Below, piece by piece: positions 36,801 through 49,200 of a DNA stretch of 64,000 nt. Made by a program: the position numbers and the translations under genes. The DNA lies in the NCBI GenBank assembly GCA_032622095.1, contig CP136063.1, forward strand, positions 180,461,956 through 180,525,955, in the 5' to 3' direction. The stretch comes from Siphonodentalium dalli (lineage: Eukaryota; Mollusca; Scaphopoda; Gadilida; Siphonodentaliidae). Under the pieces are notes generated by a model. That model searched no databases. It was given only the letters and a program-made list of their open reading frames with translations, and was not told the origin of the DNA. Numbering within the stretch: position 1 is the stretch's first letter; each line of letters begins with the position of its first letter.

Positions 36801-39800
36801 GGACGTGGCAGTGGAACACCCGAGTCAATGGAACACAACCTGTACCGGTCTTCATCAACAAACCATCTGCGGCTCTGATCATCATAGTTACCACAATGAA
36901 TGCCAACTGTGCCTCCATCTGGAAAAGATGATGCAGAGTATGTGTTTTCCTCACCTCGCAACCCTATTTTGACCGTCTGTCCAGTGGGATAAACCCAGTG
37001 CGGCCCCGGGGTAGAATAGGCATAAGAAGAATATCCTTATGCAGAACCCTGTTTGCCATTGTGCATCACATGAGGTGTGGTGTTGGAGTCCTGGTGGTAT
37101 TTGGGGCGGCCGTATCCAAGCATTTAAATAGTGTGTCTGTCATTTGCAGAATGAGATCCCCAGAGATGCTTACAACTCAGCAGAATGAGGTTACCAGTTG
37201 GTGAATTTGGTGATGCTAGCGCGCTATGCCGGGTAGGATCACTAAATTCACCCTCTGTGGACCTCATTCTGCAAATGACAGGCACAATATTTCAAGGCTT
37301 GGCCGTATCACGTTAGGAATCGACATGTGGATTCTGCTTACCTCAAGGTCCACTTCGGTCCTACATCTCCTCAAGACTGGTGGATCAGTTGATCCGGTTC
37401 AATAAATCGACACGTCGCGTCTCTGCACAGAGTTGCAGATTAACCCTTTACCCAACAAACCGGCCAAAAACGGCCAAATAAAGCTGCAACAGGCTAAATT
37501 ATCTTGGGTCTGTCTCAATAAAATCATACAAATATGGATATCATTGGAACCGGCTCATTGACCACATTGTGATGGTCACAGTTATGCCCTGTGCCATTGC
37601 ATTCTCTTATATATGCGAGTCGACCATAGGTCGCCTCGCATATATAAGAGAATGCATTGGCCTAAAAAAATCTTTTTTTACCATTTTTTCTTACATTCTT
37701 TAACAATTTTATAATTTTTAATGTGTTAAGCCAATGCATTCTCTTATATATGCGAGGCGACCTATGGTCGACTCGCATATATAAGAGAATGCATTGGCAC
37801 AGGGCCGTTCTGTTGGGTAAAGGGTTAAATATATGTTATGTGCTCTATTGTAGTCCCACAATTGCAGTTTTGATTTCTGTGTAATCACGTTTCTGTCGTC
37901 TCATGTTGCTTCGAATTTCGTCTTGATGATGATAGATGACATTCGAATGTTTTAATATAGTACAGTTCACACCTCTCACTGCGGGATGGTGCCACGAGGC
38001 TGCTATATACAGTCGTTAAACCGTTCACTGCTTCAGCTATGTGCCAGTCTTTTGGTCTGACCATAATTCGAATGGGAGTCCGGGGCGGCGGCTGGGCTAG
38101 TTGTCGAGTATTTGAGTTCCATATGGCAACTACAACTAACAACAATGAATCCCATTGAAAGTAAGAGGTATATACTCAGTAGTTGGTTTCTAATTTTGAT
38201 CCCAATGTCCAGAAGTGTGTTTGTTACTGATTAGACAAAGTATTGCTGAATAATTGAAGACAGTTGTCAAACCAATCTATCCAGTAAATGGTTCTCCCGA
38301 ATGAATGTTGAAAGATTTCGATCAGACATTATTATCAACCTCTCTTGTCCAAACATATGTGTGGGTTACTCATCATACGACCATGAATAGCAGCAGGGCT
38401 CTGTTGAGAACCTGCGACAGTTGTGATTCGTCTGAATCTGATGTATTGCCCGAGCTCACTGCACGTGGAATCACAAATATACATCGAATGTCAAACACAA
38501 TTGATGGTAATAAACAACGATTGGACAGTTTATAGATCTTCAGTCAGTCTCAACATCCACCGGAGTTGAAGGATGGATACACGAAACTACCACTGACTAC
38601 ATTTGAACCATCCCCTTTGCGGTGTTTTAACTCAAAAGTATGGTCATGGCCAAGATAATTGCAGCAGGAAAGACACTACATGTGCAAGTTATTCTGCCAC
38701 AGGCGACGAGAACACGAATTACTCACAACCTAAACAATTGTTCAAACTGTCTCGGTGCTTACTTAGCAATGGATCGTTCCCAATTTTGGAACTACGAATT
38801 CAAAGTACAAAACAGAAAACACGAGAAACAACATTCATATCCTGACGCTCAGAAGATTGCTTGACATCGACCGTCAGCTGGACATAGCACAATTTCTGAG
38901 TTTGCGTCCTCAGTTAAATATCGGTGCAAGCTCTCAGACGGAGAGTTATAACTGTGTAGTCAGTGCATCGCTATCAACTCGAGTAGAAGAGATCGATGTA
39001 ATTTCTTTTCCAGAACCTTTATCACCTATATATATACTCAAGTTGCTAATTAAGAATCTACTCAAGTTGAGCCCGTTGTTCGAAAACAGTCGGCAGAAAT
39101 ATATAAATAATTTTGACCCTCAGAAACAGAGTTTGCTATTCGAGTTAGAAAAGTTAGAAAAGTTCAACTTGATGCTCGAAGAACAATGTACGAGTTTGAA
39201 CGATGCAGAACATAATTTGTGGGCTGTAGCTTCCGTTTGGCCGAGATACGACATTCTCTGTCACCCACCTAACCGTCAACTTGATTCATTGATAAAGGCT
39301 CACGCGAGATTCATAAAATATTATAAATATCCTGTAAATGGCAAATCAGATATTAGAAGCTACTACTTATCCTATTTCGATGTTAAGCCTTGGTTATTTC
39401 AATTTTATTATTAGCTATTGATAATTAATTCGACCTGTATTTTCATGCTAAATTTAAGTGTTTTATATTATGTTTGTGCACTACCAGTTCTTGAATATAT
39501 ATATTCCTGACGCCAAGCAGAATCATTCTCTTGGGTTCTTTTAATTGAACATAAATGTAGCTCATTGTGTTATTCTCACCCCTTGTCTGCTTTATATAAG
39601 TTATTAAAAAAAAAGGAAAAAAAAGAGAAGTGTACACGTATACGTCGTACTATCTACGTAATGATTACGAATAATTAATAGTTTATTGTTGATTCCTTTA
39701 TTATTGTGGCGTCATTTTTACCGTATGTACAATATGCATCGTATATTCGTCCACTAATCATACACGTACGATGTTTTTTTCAGGTCATCATATGAGTGAT

Positions 39801-39851
39801 CTCCACATTCTGCATAATGGTACTTGCCACCATCTCCACGTTGTTGGCTAA
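27881..39851 (+). CDS. Three-domain Kazal-type protease inhibitor, gene B (5 exons found)
   Basis: Tandem paralogue of gene A with identical architecture: exons 27881-27997, 30915-31109, 33874-33995, 36769-36937, 39784-39851 (stop TAA). Exon lengths match gene A exactly (117, 195, 122, 169, 68), and phases are 1,1,0,1. Each splice joins an open frame, giving three Kazal modules of six cysteines. The Kazal signature is seen as VCGSNGKTY|, VCGNNTNSY|, TICGSDHHSY. Presumed P1 residues are Glu, Ser and Gly as in gene A. Substitutions are scattered and none breaks the frame, so both copies appear functional. The first, signal-peptide exon is missing from what I can recognise; an in-frame ATG at 27862 is conserved with gene A. 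Its end lies only about 350 bp from the convergent end of the beta-lactamase-like gene. Confidence 0.88.
28440..29870. other. Unit B-specific insertion, no gene seen
   Basis: Unit A (about 11820-11860) lacks this stretch. It contains a poly-G tract (28470-28486) and two related blocks, near 28487-28560 and 29594-29770 (shared AAAAATTCCAGGCACGTAT-like text, inverted), which may be ends of one element. The rest is AT-rich with no exon or domain. Confidence 0.5.
30294..30805 (+). mobile_element. TTAA-target MITE, family 1, copy 2
   Basis: 512 bp, ends TTAAAGGCACGGGCGG and (inverted) TTAAAGATACGGGCGG. Unit A retains the empty site with one TTAA at 13254-13257 in matching flanks (GGTTTTAAAGTATC). 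It sits about 110 bp upstream of Kazal gene B exon 2 without disturbing its splice site. Confidence 0.92.
31944..33337 (+). repeat. Two copies of a dispersed repeat with 122 bp internal tandem units
   Basis: Two adjacent elements, 31944-32462 and 32464-33337, each start TCTCATATATATTTTGAAG, pass through a GTCTGTCTGT stretch and end at a short hairpin (CCCGGACAACGTCGGGCT) plus CATCGGCTAG. The core is a tandem array of exactly 122 bp units, seen as CATGCGCAG at 32131, 32253, 32375 and at 32633, 32755, 32877, 32999, 33121. GC content is high compared with the surroundings. Open frames are periodic by-products. Confidence 0.85.
33698..33785 (+). repeat. tRNA-like SINE head, unit B
   Basis: A-box-like TGGCCGTGTGG (33710-33720) and B-box GGTTCGAATCC (33770-33780) at tRNA-like spacing, followed by an A-rich tract. 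Partner of 14799-14885. It lies about 90 bp before Kazal gene B exon 3. Probably a SINE remnant; a live tRNA gene is unlikely because the acceptor stem does not pair. Confidence 0.6.
34559..34958. mobile_element. TTAA MITE, family 2, copy 2
   Basis: 400 bp between TTAA sites, inverted relative to copy 1, with the same two internal palindromes. It inserted at the terminal TTAA of the older related element that follows (34959-35250). Unit A at ~15565 shows the older element with a single TTAA and no family 2 copy. Confidence 0.88.
34959..35250. mobile_element. Old relative of the TTAA MITE family 2 (unit B)
   Basis: Starts TTAACCCTTACATGATTGG. Orthologue of 15565-15850, with diverged palindromic blocks around TGCTAATGCATGC and CATTCTCATATCTATGCGAG. 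Non-coding. Confidence 0.6.
35540..36150. mobile_element. Unit B-specific insertion with G/C-skewed head
   Basis: Unit A (about 16220) lacks it: flanking text GATCATAATTGAGAAC continues in A straight to the CTGTCAAATATTCG block. It begins AGTCGAATTTTCAAAAACTCGA, followed by a GGGCGGGCGG-rich stretch and then repeated GTTCGAAAACCAGGTTTGTC blocks (35858, 36008). Likely a member of a high-copy family; ends not resolved. Confidence 0.5.
37117..37301. mobile_element. 185 bp hAT-like MITE
   Basis: Flanked by the 8 bp duplication GCCGTATC (37109-37116 and 37302-37309). Unit A has the single site at 17116-17123. Inverted ends of about 40 bp begin CAAGCATTTAAATAGTG and (inverted) CAAGCCTTGAAATATTG, both reaching CTGTCATTTGCAGAATGAG. 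An 8 bp duplication with CA-starting ends is characteristic of hAT elements. Confidence 0.92.
37440..37828. mobile_element. TTAA MITE, family 2, copy 3
   Basis: 389 bp, same orientation as copy 1. The empty site with one TTAA is at 17247-17250 in unit A, in matching flanks (CCAGATTAAATATATG). It lies in the last intron of Kazal gene B, directly before the LINE ORF1 fossil. Confidence 0.93.
37840..39414 (+). pseudogene. Decayed LINE ORF1, unit B copy
   Basis: Orthologue of 17230-18830. The zinc-knuckle part (38600-38845) has lost a few bases so the knuckle is split over frames (LCGVLTQKYGHGQDNCSRK). A long remnant, 38857-39414 (185 codons), stays open and reads on past SYPDAQKIA-like text. 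It has no catalytic domain. Because unit A is broken in different places, the open stretch is more likely chance survival than selection. It ends about 370 bp before the last Kazal exon. Confidence 0.65.
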
Positions 39852-40202
39852 GAAATTCTGGTTCACTAACATGTTCTTATTGTGTCTTCTTTGTTAACAT
39901 ATGTGTAAAATACACGTTTAGCAAGAGTGCATATATACACCACTTTTACTCTCAGTAGTTAGTATGCGCATATTAGTTATGTGTGCTTCTGATATATAGT
40001 TTTGAGTAATTATTTGAAAAATTACAATCAAAAGGTAATACAAATTGAGTTTCTCAGAGTTGGCAATGTTGGTCTTCGGGGAGATGATGCAGTTTGAGAC
40101 GAAAATGCCGCACATCCCACATGTCCACGATCTTGTCTTTCAACGGAGATCATCCTTAATGTATATATTGTAGTGGGAGCTAACAATCCGTCAACATATT
40201 TT

Positions 40203-43200
40203 TTAACCAACGATCGTTTCTGGTCCCGTTGAAGTTGCTTTAGTGAACACCGGTGGGTAGTATTTCTCAAATCCAGGAACAGTGAGTTTATTTATCACGC
40301 TATCATCCCCGTTTGGTGAACTGAATTGAAAGTAATTTATGTGCAGAAAGTTAACAATCCCAGTTCCTTCACCAGAAAATCGATCAGAAGCGGCAGTCGA
40401 GTGCAGTCTGAAATCGGCCACACCATAGTTCAATGATAGTTGCGAAGAGTTGGTCAAACGAACATGGATGAATCCATAGCCGGGGTTGTGGTAAGTCCCT
40501 GTGTATGCTGATAAAGGTCGTGTCGCGGAACGTTTCATTTTGCGAAACTGTCGACTCTTTGCGGATCTTCGAGTTTTCATAGGTGTCTCCGTGGGATACG
40601 TACACGCGCGTGTAGCGTTTATCCACGGATCCTGGTTCATGTAGATGTCTGCAATGTAGTTGTGGAGGATCGTCCGATAAATGTAGCTTGCGTCGTATCC
40701 CGTTAACATTGTATAAATGCCCAACTTCATGTCTGGTATCAACGTCATTAAACCATTGTAGCCGAATGTTGTTCCAGTGTGAGTAAGTATCTTGTAGCCT
40801 GATCAAAACGAAAGAATAAATAGAATGAAACATAATTTAAATTATATACATTAAGTTCGGTTGCACGTATAAAATATATTATGCCGCTGTGGTATATATA
40901 CACACAAGAGTATAGGATATGTCTGTCCGTTCGCCTGTCTGTCTGATAGGAATTTTCTCCCATACCCTAGACCGATTTCCACCAGATTTGGTGTGGTACT
41001 CGGGATACCCTGTCGGAGGTTATAACGGCGTTAGTTTTTCAAAATTTTGATTTAAAAATTGATTTTAATATAATAAATTAAAAACAAAAATTAAAATAAT
41101 CTCACTATGGGCCTATTTCATAATCAATTAAAGATACGGGCGGCGTTGGCGGTGGGTATGCTGTTAAAATATTCAGCTCCGTCAAAAACCGCCATAAACA
41201 GAATGAATAGTATAATATAGACAGACCTTGTTCTTATACCAATCAGAAATATGGCATAAACCGTATGTTATTGTCAACTGTTTTTCCTTTGTTATGTAAA
41301 CAAAAGAAAAAAACGTGACAAAACCTGGCTTTTGTTTAGATCCGGATATGGTAAACATAAAGAGCGTTATCTGTTACTGTTTTCCTATTATGGAAATAAT
41401 AAAGAGCGTTTATATCATTTGTGCGTGATTGACCAATATAATTGCTATGTTATGTAAACAGAAGCAAAACTTCTGTAGCACGAGCAGGTTCTTGTTTACG
41501 TACACCATCGCACGTCTTAACGACAATATACTACTTACGCGCTGATTATGTTTGGCATATGAACAAAACTATATATATTTTAATATTCCTTCTGTTGACG
41601 GCGATTTGAACAAATATGAATATTTCTGCAACAAACGCCGCCCGTGCCATTAAGTCCAATATCAATCTATTTGCACGAGGGTATGTTGCAGCAGATATTT
41701 ACGCTCTTTAAATATGTGTGTTCACTGTGGCCCGCGCCATCCAGCGGAATAACGGGTTTTAGTCCACTATGGGAATATTCCAGAATCAAATATGTCCAAT
41801 ACCAATATTTTGGTCAAATATGAACTTATTTGAACGAAGATATATTGAAGTAGCATAATATATATGTATATATATGAGTATGATCCTTCTGGCATATGCG
41901 CATATCGCACACAGGGGCTCTAGGCTCCCACTACACTCCAATAAAGGCTCCAGAGGGAGCCTGTTTCAGATAGTGATATAATTATGTTACAGACCACTCA
42001 TATACACGGGTGTACCAGCATTAACTCCAACATCACCAACTTCAGGACATCTGCTGTGCGCCAGTATATGTAGATTTCGGAGGGTACGATGGATGCGTAT
42101 TTTAACACAAGAAAATGTATACCGAATGCAACGCACTGTCCAACATTCAAAGCCTGTTTCAAATAATGTCTTCAGAGCAGTGTGTTTTCGCAATTTAACG
42201 GTTTGTACATCTCGACTGTCAACCATATCATTCCGTCATCCATGTAATAACAAATTTCGAGGATCCTATAGAAAAGTTGATAGAAAGATATAGTATATAC
42301 CTATTCTATACTAAATACTCATTGACGAGTAATTCCCTCAGGAAATGTTCAGATTATAAGTTCAACAATCGACCATAGGTAACTTCGTTTGATGAACTTA
42401 TAATCTAAACATTTCCCACTAATGAATTCTTCTGCACTATTATTATCATTTTTTCTGGCTGTCGTCTTCTCATAGATCGTTAACATCCCTCCAATTGTTA
42501 ATGTGAACGGTCAGACCTTAGCGCATGGACGTGTAGGTGTGTCTTACGTGTGACGTTATTGTATCATGCTGTCTTAGATACGATACGAACCCATCCATGA
42601 AGGATGAGATTATGCCCACCCGAATCTTGGCATCAAGGATAATTCAAGTTGGGTTAAAGGTGTTCTAAACTTAAGGAAATCTGATTTCAGGGTGTTGGGT
42701 ACATAGCGTAAACAAGTTCAATAGATTACTTTCTTGTAATGCAAACAAATGAAGCCAGAATTGGGTAATGTTGTTGGGAGAGATATACAATATGTGTTCC
42801 CAACATCCCTTGGCATATTCTCCTACCACATAGGTTGGGAGGGATCCACCATAACGGGTACACCCATCCCAAAATGCAATACACGCGTATAGTGGTTCGT
42901 CCAGATATTAACTACTTTAATTCACTCATTCAGCCTCCAAACAGGTAAATCCGCAAAATATCCTCGCGCAAATACGCAAATAATCGACCTATAAATTGAA
43001 TAGGTACATAATGTGATTATTTGATTTCGAAATAAGCCGATAATGGAGTCATGTCTGTTATTTCATTTTATGGCGCAGGCCACAGTGAAATTACATGTTT
43101 AGAGCGTACAATTGAAAAGTCGTGCATTGGCTTATATGTGTCATTGTGCGCACATAATATGCTTAAAATAGCCTCATTGTGAGTCGATAATGTGACTAAA

Positions 43201-46200
43201 ATGGTCTCATTTTCAGCACATTATCGGCTTAATATTAGGTAATTCTCAGCAGATTATCAACCTAAAACTAGTTGCAATGTAAGCAGATAATGTGCGGTTT
43301 TCGGGAGAACAAGCTGTAAAATCGTATCTTACGCTTGGAGGCCCGCTTACGAAGTTTTCGTACTTTGAACTTCGAAGTGCACTCTTGACCACTGATGTCA
43401 TGCAATGACATGTCAGTATTGTAATACCTTGGCGCATGTTGGCCACGAAACTTGCATTTATTGATATTATTTAGGAGATAAACATACCCTGTTGAGTTGT
43501 ACATCCTGGGATTCGAGCATGGAAACAGTTTGTGAACGAGCCGGCTTGCCGGCGAGTTCACAAACTGTTTTCATGCTTGAATCCCAGAATGTACAACGAA
43601 ACAGGGCACATTTATCTCCATTGTAATTCAATCTAGCAAGGAATTTGCAAAAAAACTGTATAAAAAGTATCATTTAGTCGTTTTCATGACACGAATCGAG
43701 ACTTTCATTTTGCTGTTGTCATCGTGCACAAATCGTTGGGTTTGTTCATTGCGTTACTCGGAACACTGCTCCGTAACCATTTCCTGTGGGGCGGGTTTTC
43801 TCTTTTCGCTACTCCGTTCTGCGCCGATGAAATTGTACCGTGCCACATTCAGATTTGATGCACGCTGAAGCGGCCGATGAACGGTATCTATAGACAACAA
43901 CGCGCGGGTGTGCTCGTTTCGCTACTCGTTCTGTGCCAATGAAATTTGACCGTGCTACATTCAGATTTGATGCACGCTGAAGCGGCCGATGTCGGTGAAT
44001 CGAAAACTAAAGTTATCCGCTCTCGGCCAATCAGAATGCTTGTTTTTAGTGACAAATACTCAATTGAATTACAATCATGCATATCTAATTTCGAATCATG
44101 ATATAGAATTTGAGTCGATGAATGTAAGAACTTCCTCTGGATGGCTCGTTGGATAAGATAAGCAAAATGATTTATCTAGAGATAGATTGGGTGTGTTGGA
44201 GAACAAAATGGACAGGGTTCTTACGATCGAAGGAAAAATAGATCAAGTTTTGGATATGTTGAGCATACAACCAGACTTACGTATACAAGTTCAGGAAGAA
44301 ATTAATGAGACAATGGATGAAAAGATCCATAAACGTTTCAGTGAGTACGAAGAAAAACCGAACGCTAAAGCATACGAAATTTTCTCAGAAATTGAAGAGA
44401 AACAGAAAAGGAAATGTAACTTAATCGTCAGCAACATTGCAGAAAGTGAAGCAGAAAATATGGAACAAAGAAGAGAAGGAAAATTTGACACAAATATTGG
44501 TTAAAACTGCGAACGGGAAACCAGAGCATATCAAGTCCTTCTATCGCATCGGAAAGAAAATTGATGGTAAAATAAGATCCATGAAAGTCACCGTCGCATC
44601 GAAGGATATTCGAGACGAACTAATGAAAACCGAACAAAAGCAAAAAGAGAGAGCAATGTCAGAGCTTCCGAAAAACACTACTTCAATAACGACTTGACGC
44701 CAAAAGAAAGTGCACAACAAAAAGATTGAGAGACGAACTAAAATAAAAAAGAACGGATAACCCCAGTGTTAAATTCGTTATAAGAAATAACATGGTGGAT
44801 GAATTTTCCAAAGAAAATAAACAATAAAAAGTGTAAGTTGCCATGGGCCACGAACCCCCGAGAATCAACATGTAAATATAAAGAATGGAAGCAGCACAGA
44901 AGACATAAAGATCATATACACAAACGCCGATAACTTGATGAATAAACGCAGTGAGTTGGAACTACTTATTAGCACAGAAAAACCTGACTTAATTTGTATA
45001 ACGGAAACTTTGCCCAAAAATACCAAAGGAACAGTGTCACCTTCTGAACCTAATATGAAAAATTACACCTTATATATGAATGATAATCCAAAACGCGGAG
45101 TAGAAATATACGCTCATGATTCCCTCAATTCTAGAGAATGTGATTATTTCAAAAACATATATTTCACAGAATCGACTTGGTGTACTTGGAGGGATAACAA
45201 TAAGGACACCCTTTTAGGATGCATTTACAGAAGTCCTACATCAACACTTTCTAACAATAAACATCTGAACGATTTGATTGAAATCGCAGCAAAAAGTAAG
45301 CACGACAACTTAATTATTGTCGGGGATTTTAACTATTCAGATATCCAATGGGACTCATATATACCGCAAAGAGGAGAAGAGGACGAAATTTTCGTGAATA
45401 ATGTGCGCGACAATTTTCTGATACAGTTGGTGGATCAACCTACAAGATTCAGAGGAGGTCAGACACCGAATATACTCGATCTATTTTTCACTGATACAGA
45501 GGATCTGGTACAAAAAATAGAATACTGTGCTCCACTTGGTAAAAGTGACCATAATGTTCTGATAACAAAATTGACTAGGAGCGCGTTCTATCAAAACATT
45601 CAACCCCGTGAAACAAAACCTAAATTCCACAAGGCAAACTACAATAACATCCGCTCCGCTGTTGGAAGTATAAACTGGGATTAGCTCCAATGCAGAGAAA
45701 CTGATTACGCCTGGGACAAGTTCTACGATGAAATAAATAAAATCATTGAAGAAAATATTCAACAATCGCGCGCACGGAAATGTGTCAAAACAAACATTTG
45801 GGCAAATAGAGAATTAATTGACCTTATAAAGCAAAAGAGAAAGGCATATCAAACATTCAGAAATAGCGGCCGAAATACAGACTACGACGAATATAGAATA
45901 ATGAGGAATAAAGTCACTGACAGAACACGGGGTACCAAGAAATAATTCGAACGAAAATTAGCAAAGAAATTAAACAAAATCCAAAAGCGTTTTGTAACTA
46001 CGTTCCGAGTAAAACTACAATAAATCATAATATTCCAGATATCATAGATAGTTCCTCGCAACAAACTATAACCGATAACAAGTCGAAAGCTATATCCCTC
46101 AACAAAGTTTTCAGCAGTGTGTTTACAGAAGAGGATTTATCAAATATTCCAGAGTTGGGGACCAGACACAACGGCATTTATCTTCCCGATATAATACTAA

Positions 46201-49200
46201 CGCCAACTGCAGTAGAACAAAAACTCGCGCGACTAAATCCAAATAAAAGCCCAGGTCCAGATGGAATCCACAATAGAATATTGAAAGAATGTTCCCACGA
46301 ACTTGCCATCCCTCTCTGCAATTTATTCAACATGTCTATATCTAAAGGAACACTTCCTAAAATTTGGAAAACAGCAAATATAACAGCGTTATTCAAGAAA
46401 GGCAATAAAACAAACCCTGGAAATTACAGACCTATCAGTTTAACTTCGGTTCTGTGTAAAATTCACGAGTCTTTTATTAGAGACGTAATAGTAAAACACA
46501 TGGATGACTACAATCTATTCAACGAGCAACAGCACGGTTTCCGATCCAAAAGGAACTGTCATACACAAATGTTAGAATATCTTGAAGATGTCACCCGAAA
46601 TCTGGACTCTAACGAACCCGTTGATTCAATTTACTTGGACTTTCGTAAAGCGTTCGATTCGGTGCCTCACGTCCGGTTGGAACATAAACTTCGATGCTAT
46701 GGAATTTCTGGTGGAATTCTAAAATGGATCCACAACTTCTTAGTAGAGCGTTATCAACGCGTGATCGTTCAGGGTGAAGCTTCGTCCTACTTGGAGGTTA
46801 AAAGTGGTGTTCCACAAGGGTGAGTGCTCGGACCAATACTTTTTTCTCCTATATATCAATGATCTACCTGACAACCTTGAATGTGACTGTAAAAGTTTTG
46901 CCGACGACTCGAAAATATATGGTTCGCCCGATAAAATTGATTTACAAGCATCCGTCGACAAAGTTTGTAAATGGTCGAACGATTAGCAAGTGAGGTTTAA
47001 TTCTGAAAAGATTCATATTATTCACTTCGGGCATAACAATCCGATAAACGCGTACTACATGACTGATACTGAAGCGAGGCCTGCGATTTTGAGATCAACA
47101 TTTGAGAAAGACCTCGGGATATATATAGACGAAAACCTCAATTTCGAACAACAAATAAACGAGTCAGTCAAGAAAGCCAACTGCATTTTATACATAATCA
47201 AGCGAACTTTCGATTATAAAGAGAAAGACATAATGAGAATGCTGATAAAAACTCTAATACGGCCCATTTTGGAATACGGAAACGTCGTTAGCAGTATACA
47301 TCATCTATAAACATTCGCGAGCAATAGAATCTGTCCACATGCGAGCTACCAAAATGATAGCTAAATTCTGGAATCTGTCATATCATAATCGCCTTGTGAA
47401 ATGTGCCCTCATGTCTCGCAGATACAGGCGAAATCGGGGAGATATGATATAAGTGTACAATCTAACACACGGCTTCTACAACATAGACAGATGTGTGTTT
47501 TTTGAAGACACACTCCACAAAGGAACACGTGGACACAAGCATAAGATGCAATAATAGTCAAAGATGTGCGAAAGTATTTCTTTTCCCAGAGAGTGATTAC
47601 AAACTGGAATAGTTTATCAGATTACATTTTTTCCACTGAATCGGTTCAACAGTTCAAGGAGCTATTCGATGGCAACTGTTATAACGAGCGGTATATGTAC
47701 GACTAAACGTTATGGATAACTTTAAAACTTAATTAATTCATTTACATTATTCTATACATGTATGTTATTATGTGAAAGGGGTAAAAGTCATGGCGACTTA
47801 CTCCCCAAACATTGATGATGATGATGATGTTTTATGTTCGAATTATGGAAATATATTTTAATGGAGCTACATTGATGATGATGATGATGATGATTTATGT
47901 TCGAATTATGGAAATATATTTTAATGGAGCTACATTGATGATGATGATGATGATGATGATTTATGTTCGAATTATGGAAATATATTTTAATGGACCGGAG
48001 CACAATTACTAGGAGGAAGTCTAAACTGTCAACCATGCCCAGTTTGGCAGATTATCCTAGTTATAGCATTTTTTCGGTCGGTGTGAATTAGAATGGAGAT
48101 GAAAGTGCTTCCTGGTGTGCTTTGGGCACGCGTATCGGTGAACAATGTCCATAAAATTGTATTTTCCATCGTAGAACACACCGGTAAACGTCCCACAAGC
48201 ATACCAGGTAGCATGTTGATCAGCTATAATTGTATGACCTTTCTTCCACCAATAACACTTGAAGTTGATTACATCGTGATATAACCTAACTGCTTCCACT
48301 AAAGTAACACCCGAACAAACTAAGCATTCACCTCTGTAATAGCCTAATTTCCACCCCATGCCGTATGCATCATTGGATGTCGTCGCTGGTATCCGTGGCT
48401 TGGTGAAGTATTTACTGAGAGTTGACGAGCGTATGGTCAGCTTATTGGAGTAAGTCTGTTGGAGTATATTCTCGGCGATAACCTGTTCTCCGCGCGCATT
48501 GCGACCTTCGTTAAGATGAAACAACATCCATTTTGCCATGTCTTCTGCGTTGCTGATTATGCCTCCTGACCCTATCATTTGAGCCCACTGCCTAGATAAA
48601 AAAAAGGTGGAAATTACCTCAAATACCTCAGAATCTCCAAACAAGTAAAACTGTTATATTGTGTTATAACGATGATATCTGTTCTCTGGCGATGAACATC
48701 ACAGTCCGCACTGATCAAGACTATGGTTTTGGTGGTTCTTCAAAGGAGGGAGGTTCAGTTTGAAATTCCAAGGTGGGAACCCCCATCTAATACCCTCTTG
48801 TCACGCCCCATTGTGCAGTTCCAAGCAATGTGTTTGTTCACTTTTATGCGGTTGTAGTGGATATCTAAGACGATTTTTATATTAGCTAAGTATTGCCACA
48901 GTCGACCAATAAAATGTCGACCGAGAATCATATCAGAAAAATAAAGCGTCCATTTCCCTGATTCCATTGACATCACAGAGTAAGCCCATAACATCGTGAT
49001 ATACTTGCGAGTTGAATCGAGAATACATTCGGTTTCCCTGCCCTTACGTCTATAAGTCAAAGTTATGTTCATAGAAATACACATGTCAGTCATCTATTTT
49101 CCACCCTTTGTATAGCACATACTACTTGTCATATATGAATGCTAACGTATATATAGACAGAACACAACGCGCATCTTAATCGAGAATCTTTTATCGAATG

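Larger units (their letters stand above)
23060..40365. repeat. Segmental duplication unit B
   Basis: Collinear with unit A (landmarks given there). It carries extra insertions absent from A: 24130-26079, about 28440-29870, 30294-30805, 31944-33337, 34559-34958, about 35540-36150, 37117-37301 and 37440-37828. It lacks the A-specific elements at 11930-12903 and 19642-20041. Coding exons stay open in both units. Confidence 0.85.

Noticed and set aside
44187-47310. A working LINE
   Set aside because: Several stop codons and at least two frameshifts break ORF1 and ORF2, including within the reverse transcriptase.
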